Assembly: GCA_020848545.1 (NCBI GenBank)
Contig: JADLHZ010000102.1
Location: forward strand, 62,001 to 126,000
Source of the DNA: Deltaproteobacteria bacterium
Lineage (GTDB): Bacteria; Myxococcota; JADLHZ01
Reading direction: 5' to 3'
Length of the DNA stretch: 64,000 nt
In this document: positions 54,191-64,000 of the stretch, one piece after another
How the letters are laid out: every line of letters begins with the position of its first letter
Position numbering within the stretch: the stretch's first letter is position 1
The notes under the pieces: model-generated
Database searches by the model: none
What the model was told of the DNA's origin: nothing
What the model saw: only the letters and a program-made list of their open reading frames with translations
Made by a program: the position numbers and the translations under genes

Positions 54191-54730
54191 ATGGGCGACC
54201 CGAACGATCACTCACTGAATACGCCGGAAGGCGCCAAGGTTACCAAGGAGCTCAAGCGCGAGCTGCTCAGCCCCGACGCGCGCGGTCTCACGCTCTCGCA
54301 CGTCATGGGCTTCTCGGAAGAAGAGGTGAAATCGACCTACGCCAAGGCCTGCCAGCGCCTCGCGCAGAACGACCTCGCCGGCGCCGGCAAGCTCTTCGCG
54401 ATGCTCGTCGCCCTCCGCCACAACGAAGGCAAGCACTGGCGCGGCCTCGGCGTCGTCGCGCAGCGCTCGAACCAGCCCGGCCCATGCGACTTCCTGTATT
54501 CGATGGCGCTGAAGCACGACCCGAACGACATCATCAGCATGGTGTTTCGCGCCGAGGCGCGGGTGAACACTGGCCGCGCCGCCGCCGGCCGTCAGGACCT
54601 CTTGAACGCCATCGAGCTCGGCGAACGGCTGGGGAACCCCGAGCACGGCACTTACGTCAAGCGTGCCAAGAAGGTGTTACAATTGATCGATGCCGGGGAA
54701 ACCAACGCGGGCAGCTTCGAGAAGTCCTAA
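54191..54730 (+). CDS. SycD/LcrH-type TPR chaperone (4)
   Basis: 179 residues. SPDARGLTLSHVMGFSEEEV, KSTYAKACQRLAQNDLAGAG, GKHWRGLGVVAQRSNQPGPC, ISMVFRAEARVNTGRAAAGR; ends YVKRAKKVLQL. ATG 54191 is five bases after the previous stop. Probably coexpressed with the next two proteins. Confidence 0.7.
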   Translation: MGDPNDHSLNTPEGAKVTKELKRELLSPDARGLTLSHVMGFSEEEVKSTYAKACQRLAQNDLAGAGKLFAMLVALRHNEGKHWRGLGVVAQRSNQPGPCDFLYSMALKHDPNDIISMVFRAEARVNTGRAAAGRQDLLNAIELGERLGNPEHGTYVKRAKKVLQLIDAGETNAGSFEKS

Positions 54731-54780
54731 CCAAAGCGGCGGGCACCGGTAAGGTAGAAGGTAGGGAAAGGGAGTAAGCC

Positions 54781-55653
54781 ATGGGTTCAGGCAGCAGCGG
54801 CGGTGTTTCAGGTCCTCGCGTCACTCCGGGAACGATCGCGGCGGACGCAAACCAAGAGAACATCAAAGAGCTCGAGGCGCAGGCGTTCTCGGGTGGCCCG
54901 ATCGTCGTCCAGCTCGGCATGCGCCAAGTCGCACCGAAGGCGAAAAGCGGCAGCGGTGACACGGGCTTCCGCCAGACCGGCGATCCGCCGGCGCCCCCGT
55001 CGGACGAGCCGACGGCCGGCGGCAAAGAAGCGCTGAACAATTCAATTCAATTCCTCGGCAGCCTCGCCGGCAGCGATCCCGTCGGCGGTCTTTGGGCCGT
55101 CATGATGGAATATCAAAAAATGATGAACAAGGAGAACCGGGACGATCGCAAGCTCGCACGAGCAGATGCGCGCACCGAGCTCGCCTTGAAGGCTGGAAAG
55201 TTCGAGCTCGAGAAGACCAAGATCACGCAGATGAAGGCGGAAGCGTCTGAGCGCTACGAGCACGCGATGACCGCGGCGAACTGGGAAATGGGCCTCGGGA
55301 TCGCCAGCTGCTGCGCCGCTGCGGTCTCGTTCGCCGGCGGCATCGGGGGCTGCCCGTCGTGGGTCGGCCAGCTCGGCAAGGGCCTCGACGTCGCCGTGAA
55401 GGCCGTGCAGGCGGGCGCCACGCGCGAGATCGCGCACCACAAGAACTACGGCGACTACCAGAAGAAGATGGGCCTCGCGTCGGACGAGACGCAGAAGCAA
55501 ATCTACGATCAGGAAAACGCGATCAACAAAGCCGGCGTGCAAGCGTCGGAGTCGAAGGACGCGTCGGAAGCGTCGCGCGATCGGCGCAAGTCCGCTCTGG
55601 ACAACATGCAGAAATTCCTCGACATCCTGCGGAGCATTAACCCGCAGATCTAA
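54781..55653 (+). CDS. Candidate small translocator with one hydrophobic segment
   Basis: 290 residues; AAAGGGAG before ATG 54781. FRQT at 63-66; GGLWAVMME at 102-110 followed by RDD (120-122); helical/coiled part 125-165; hydrophobic segment 170-190 (MGLGIASCCAAAVSFAGGIG); C-terminal helix ending NMQKFLDILRSINPQI. The layout fits SctB/EspB-like small translocators. Unsupported by a search. Confidence 0.5.
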   Translation: MGSGSSGGVSGPRVTPGTIAADANQENIKELEAQAFSGGPIVVQLGMRQVAPKAKSGSGDTGFRQTGDPPAPPSDEPTAGGKEALNNSIQFLGSLAGSDPVGGLWAVMMEYQKMMNKENRDDRKLARADARTELALKAGKFELEKTKITQMKAEASERYEHAMTAANWEMGLGIASCCAAAVSFAGGIGGCPSWVGQLGKGLDVAVKAVQAGATREIAHHKNYGDYQKKMGLASDETQKQIYDQENAINKAGVQASESKDASEASRDRRKSALDNMQKFLDILRSINPQI

Positions 55654-55686
55654 TCCGCGGGTTCTCCCTTCGCTCACGAGGCCGGC

Positions 55687-58600
55687 ATGTCGGATGAAAA
55701 AGTCAATCGCGTCGGCAACAATCCCCTTCAGGCACCGCAGCCGCAAACGAAGACCATCACGAAGACCACGAAGACGGTCTCGAAGGATGAAGTCGACGCG
55801 CTGATCGCCAAGGCGAAGGCCGAGAACAAACAGGTCATCGAAAAGGAAGGCAAGATCCTGATTCAGGCGCAGGCCAAGCACTTGAAGCAGAGCGCCCCAA
55901 AGCAGAACGCCGAGACCGGCAAGACCGAGACCGCAACGTCGATGCGACAAGCTTCGCAAACCGCCGAGCTCAAAGGCGCGAGCCGGGTCGAGTCGAAGCA
56001 AGACAATGCGCTTCGCCAAACGAGCAAAGTGACGACTGCCAAGCTCGGCGACAAGCCGGAGCTGCCGAGCGCGCTCATCTCGAAGATGGATGCGGCGGTC
56101 GTCAAGTCGCTGCTCGCGAAGATGGGCACGTCGCAGGCGACGTTCCGGATGACCGAGGATTCGGGCGCGATCGCGAACCACGTTGGCCAGACGATGAGCA
56201 ACCTCGCCGGATCGAGCGCCGGCAATATGCTGATGATGAGCGGCTCGCGCGAGTCACAGAACTTCATGCTGCTCTTGCTGCTGCTCGAGCTGGGTTATCA
56301 GAACCGCGACATCAACAGGCAGATGGCGAAGACCGGCGCGCTGTTGCAGGGCGCCGACCAGGAGATGAAGAAGACCGCGGGCCTCGTCGAAATCTACACG
56401 AAGCGCGCGACCGCGACGTTCCAGTACATGAACAAGATGAACGACGCCAAAGCGCAGGAGCAGCAGGCGATGCGCGACGCCGGCAAGGCGATCTACGAGT
56501 TTGGGACCTGCGACATCCCGCAATGGGCCGCGGACTCAACGTACAGAAACGAGCTCGAAGCCTGCGGCGTCGAGCGCAACGCGATCGCCGATGCGCGCCT
56601 GCGCAACTTCGGGCCGCAGCCGCCCAACCTCGAGACGATCGCCGCGAAACGCGAAGCGTACCTCCGCCTTTGCAGGCAGGACCCTCCGGCGTCCGCCGCC
56701 GACCTGGACCGCGCACGCAGCGAGTTGCAAGCGGCCGGCGGCATGCAGGCGGTCTGCGACGCCGAAGCGGAGCTGAGCCCAGCGGAGCTCAACCGCAACA
56801 ACATGACGGACGCCGCCAGCCGGCGCGCGGCCAACTTCACGAACGAAACGCGCGCGTTGCCCGATCGCGAGCGCCTGGTCAACCAACGCGAAGCGCGCGC
56901 CGACGAGCAATATCGGGCCGTGACGGCGGACATCGAGGCCCGTCGCGCGCGGTTGGCTCACCCCGGCTGGCCGCCGGGCGCCGCGGAAGCCTACGGCGCC
57001 GCGCGCGCAGAGCAGATGACCGCGCGCAACCGCGAGCTCGAGGTCGCGCGCCGCCAATCGCGCGAGCGTGGCGATCTCGAGGGCGTCCCCGCGGATCAGC
57101 GTACGCCTGCGCAACGCGCGCGGCTCGAAGAGCTCGACAACGAGAAGAACCGCGCGCACGGCGCGACGGTCGACGCCGAGAATCGCGCGAGGCGCATCGA
57201 ACGCATCGCCGGCCAAGAAGAGAACATGGGCAACGACCTGCCCGTCGCAGAGCGCACGAACTGGGCAGAGGTCGCGCGCAGCATCGACGATGATGGCGCC
57301 AGCGGCCGCATCACGCTGTCCGACGCCCGCTCGGAACGCACGCGCTTGGCGGCGATCCCGGAAGCGCAGCGCACGCCGGCGCAAAACACGCGCCTCGCGC
57401 AGCTCGATCGGATCATTCCGCGGCTGGAGACGGGCACCGCCGGCTTCGCGACCGACACCATGCTCGACGCGAGCGAGCGAACGATCGACCGCTATCGAGA
57501 CGTGCCGAGCGGCATCAATCGCGAGGCGTACGCGGCAGCACGCCGGCGCTATGACGAAGCTTCGACCACCGCGCGCGCGGCGCAGGCCACGGTGCGCAGC
57601 ACTGGCGCGCGCATCGAGACGCTCACCCGCCGCGACGGCGAGATCGATGGTGAGCTCAGCGTGACGAACGCTCGATTGGCGCGGTTGCCGCCGCCGCCGG
57701 CGGGAGAACGCATCGAATCGGAGCGCCGGCAGCTCACCGAGCGCCGCGACACGCTCACGCGCGAGAAGAGCGCGAACAGAGAGGAGCGCGACCAGCTCAC
57801 GATCCAGCGGCGCTCGGCGATGTCCCGGTATCAACAGGCGACCGCGGAGCGATCCGCCGCAGAAGCGCAGCTCGCGGCCGTGCGCGGTGTCGGCGGGCGC
57901 ACGCTCTCGCCTGCGGATTCGCTCGAGCTCGGCCGCCTTGGTGAGACGGCAAGCGCGCGCGGTGCCGATCTCACGCGCTCGGACACGGTGCGGCGCGAGG
58001 CGCAAGAGCGCTTCGACGACTTCGAGGAGATCGGCACCATCGACACGAAGCTCGGGCGCCTCGGCACGGCGCCGACGGACGAAGCTTCACGCCGCGCGCG
58101 CTGCGAAGACTGCGGCCTGCCGGCGCAGCCGTGGAACGACGAAACGAAGCGCCAACTGCGCACGCGCTACGGTCTGCCCGAAGGCGCGACAGACGATCAG
58201 ATCCTCGCGGCCGCCGGTGAGCGCGAAGCGACATCGTTGCGCACGCGGCGCGCCGAGCTTCTGCGCGACGTCGGCTTGCCGCCGACCGCGTCGGCCACAG
58301 ACATCGCAGCCGCGCGCACGCAAGCGCAGACCGCGCTCAACACCGCCAACGACAACTACGCGACGGCGTGGCGAAATTACAATTCGGCCATGGCCGGGCT
58401 GCGCACGCGCACGTACTCGCTCGACATGGCCGCACGCGGCTGGGACGGCCCGCCAGCGATTCCGCCAGGCTCACCGGCCGGCACAGCCGTACCACCGTCG
58501 CTGCCGGGCTGGCGGCCGCCACGCGAAGCGCTGCCCGAAGGCGTCCCGGGTTTTCCGGCGACGCCGACGAGCCCGCCCTCGGCCGTCTTCGGCGCCGTCG

Positions 58601-60223
58601 CCGGGTGGCGCGAGCAGGCGCTGGCGGACTACCGCTCGACGATGCCACCGACCGCGACCGGACCCGCGCCGGAGATGCCCCCACCGTTTCCCGAACCGCG
58701 CACCACCCGCGCGAGCTACGCGGCGGACTTCGGACCCGGTCGCATCCCGACGGTCGGCACGCCGCCTCGGCCAGCGACCGAAGCGGAGCTGCGCGACCCG
58801 TCGTCGATCACCAATCCCGAGGAGCGCCAGCGTGTCACCGCGTTTGCGCAGGGCCGAGCTCTGGCTCGCGCTGACCTCATCGATCAGGAAGCCACGCCGT
58901 TTTTGCGGTGGGGCGCGCAAGTGTACGAGAATCACTGGCAACCCGCGGATGCGACGAACTACGCCGAAGCACAGCGCACGTCGGCACGCTATGACGCCGA
59001 GCTCCGCACGCTCGGAATCGACCAACGGCCGCCGCCCTTTCCGCCGCCCCCAGTTTCGCCAGCCGACCCGGCGCGCGACACGGCACGTCGCACCGCCGTC
59101 GCCAACTATTACAATGCGCGGCGCCGCGAAGAAGGCGCGCGCCTCGCGGGGCTAGAGAACAGCTACACGCCGCCGCGCAACACTGGGCCAGCACACAACG
59201 CGGCCGTTGCTGCGCTCGATCAGATCTGGGGACCCGTCGGCACCACGCCGCCGCCGGCCGCGGCGAATCCGACGGGCCTCGCCGTCGATCTCGCGAACGC
59301 CCCGGACGCCGCCGCGCGCGCGACCATCAACGGCACCCTGACGACAGCGCGCACCGCGCTCAGCGAGAACACGCCACCCGCGCGCGACAACCTGGCCGCG
59401 CCCGTCACGATGAAGATGACGGATGCGAACGGCGCCGAAACGACCATCACCGTGCCCTCGCCAACCCTGTCCGACTTGGGGCTCGACGAAGCCCGCGTCG
59501 AGGGCGGCCCGGATCAATATTGGCGCTCCGAAGACATCACCGAGTACAACGCTGCGCGCACCGCTTCGCGCAACGCCGATGCCGAGCTCACACGGCTCGG
59601 CATCACCGAGCGCCCGCCGCCGATGCCGCCACCACCGGTCGAGCCTCCGGATGCAGCGCGCGACACCGAGCGCCGCAACGCCGCGACCGCGTACTACACG
59701 GCCGAGCGCCGTTCCGCGCTCGCGAGCGTCAACGGCATCTCGAACAGCCATAGCCCCGCGCGCGATCCGGCCGCAGCACGCGCTGCGGTCGATCGACTGT
59801 GGGGCACCGCCACCGCGCCGGGCGGGCTCTACGCCAGATACGCGAACGCGACGGCAGCCAATCGCCCGGCGATCACCACCGAGATCAACACGGCGAGGGA
59901 GCCGATTACCCAGATGACTCCGCGCACCGCGCCAGCGCCAGCGGGCGGCGGCAGGGACGATCTGCGCAACGCCGACTTCACTTATCGCAACGCACGCCCA
60001 CAGCCCGAGGACGTGCTTTGGTCGAACCTCTCGAACTTGCTGCAGAAGGCGCAGGCGATCCCGAACGCCACCGAATACTTGCTGCAACAATGGACGCGCA
60101 TCGCCCAAGAGCAGATCAACGCGATGAGCGGCATGGGCGAAGAGCTGCGCCAGCGCTTGCTGCGGATGAAGAGCCAGACGTCCGGCGACTGGCAGCGCAC
60201 GTTGATGGCGATGGAGAAGGCGC

Positions 60224-60243
<20 letters not shown>
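55687..60243 (+). CDS. 1518-residue candidate secreted effector with internal repeats
   Basis: No signal peptide. LRQT (109-112) and FRMT (153-156) near the N-terminus, then a hydrophobic run at 192-200 (NFMLLLLLL) followed by E201 and RD. Middle (~250-800) is Arg/Glu/Ala-rich helical sequence with two QRTPAQ-x3-RL units near 470 and 559. From ~900 it is Pro-rich. Two repeats of ~197 residues begin near 1079 and 1276 (YENHWQPADATNYAEAQRTS / YWRSEDITEYNAARTASRNA; IDQRPPPFPPPP / ITERPPPMPPPP). C-terminus ends in an amphipathic helix (EYLLQQWTRIAQEQINAMSG). Function not recognised. Its stop overlaps the convergent megasynthase gene by 20 bases. Confidence 0.55.

Positions 60244-64000
<3,757 letters not shown>

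Overview
The window is a GC-rich chromosome segment that most resembles a myxobacterium or relative (Myxococcota). The evidence is a DUF1592/DUF1552 pair, many lipoproteins and secreted Cys-rich proteins, six DUF4215-type repeats in one beta-helix protein, a chimeric thrombospondin-3-like/OmpA protein, long Ala/Glu/Lys coiled coils, and a eukaryote-like steroid 5-alpha-reductase homologue. No species can be named from the sequence alone.

Layout. 1-8.5 kb (minus strand): a partial DUF1460 protein, a GMC oxidoreductase with its small Tat subunit, a membrane protein, a c-type cytochrome lipoprotein, DUF1552 and DUF1592, together an extracytoplasmic redox set. 8.6-12.3 kb: a steroid 5-alpha-reductase-like membrane enzyme, a possible MITE, a beta-barrel protein, an MFS exporter and a sterol-desaturase-family di-iron enzyme. 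12.4-20 kb: cell-envelope proteins (OmpA plus FecR pair, lipoproteins, and a 1231-residue four-repeat LysM/coiled-coil protein). 20-23.8 kb: a radical SAM/SPASM/PqqD-like enzyme with a divergent small gene, two unrecognised genes, and a sigma-factor-like membrane fusion. 23.8-34.9 kb: secreted proteins (polysaccharide deacetylase with Cys-rich repeats, a GY-repeat lipoprotein, SGNH hydrolase, beta-helix protein) and an RNase HI-like protein.

35.1-35.9 kb holds a HigBA toxin-antitoxin pair lying between the 3' end of tRNA-Arg(ACG) and a second 14-base copy of that 3' end, so it looks like the relic of a tRNA-targeted insertion. 36-49.3 kb is mostly housekeeping: TlpA-like thioredoxin, gamma-glutamyltransferase, histidine phosphatase, HD phosphohydrolase, YgfZ, Ppx/GppA-like, GpsA, HflX and two glycosyltransferases. 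A stand-alone NRPS adenylation enzyme is translationally coupled to hflX.

The most interesting part is 49.3-60.2 kb. Four paralogous TPR proteins of the SycD/LcrH type (type III secretion translocator chaperones) alternate with four unusual proteins: one with an EspA-like C-terminus, two with coiled coils and a single hydrophobic segment, and a 1518-residue protein with internal repeats. No needle, ATPase or export-apparatus gene is in the window. I read this as a translocator/effector-plus-chaperone island of a non-canonical type III secretion system whose machine, if present, is encoded elsewhere. The window ends inside a fatty-acyl-AMP-ligase/ACP/condensation/adenylation/PCP megasynthase (minus strand) whose adenylation domain has lost most catalytic motifs.
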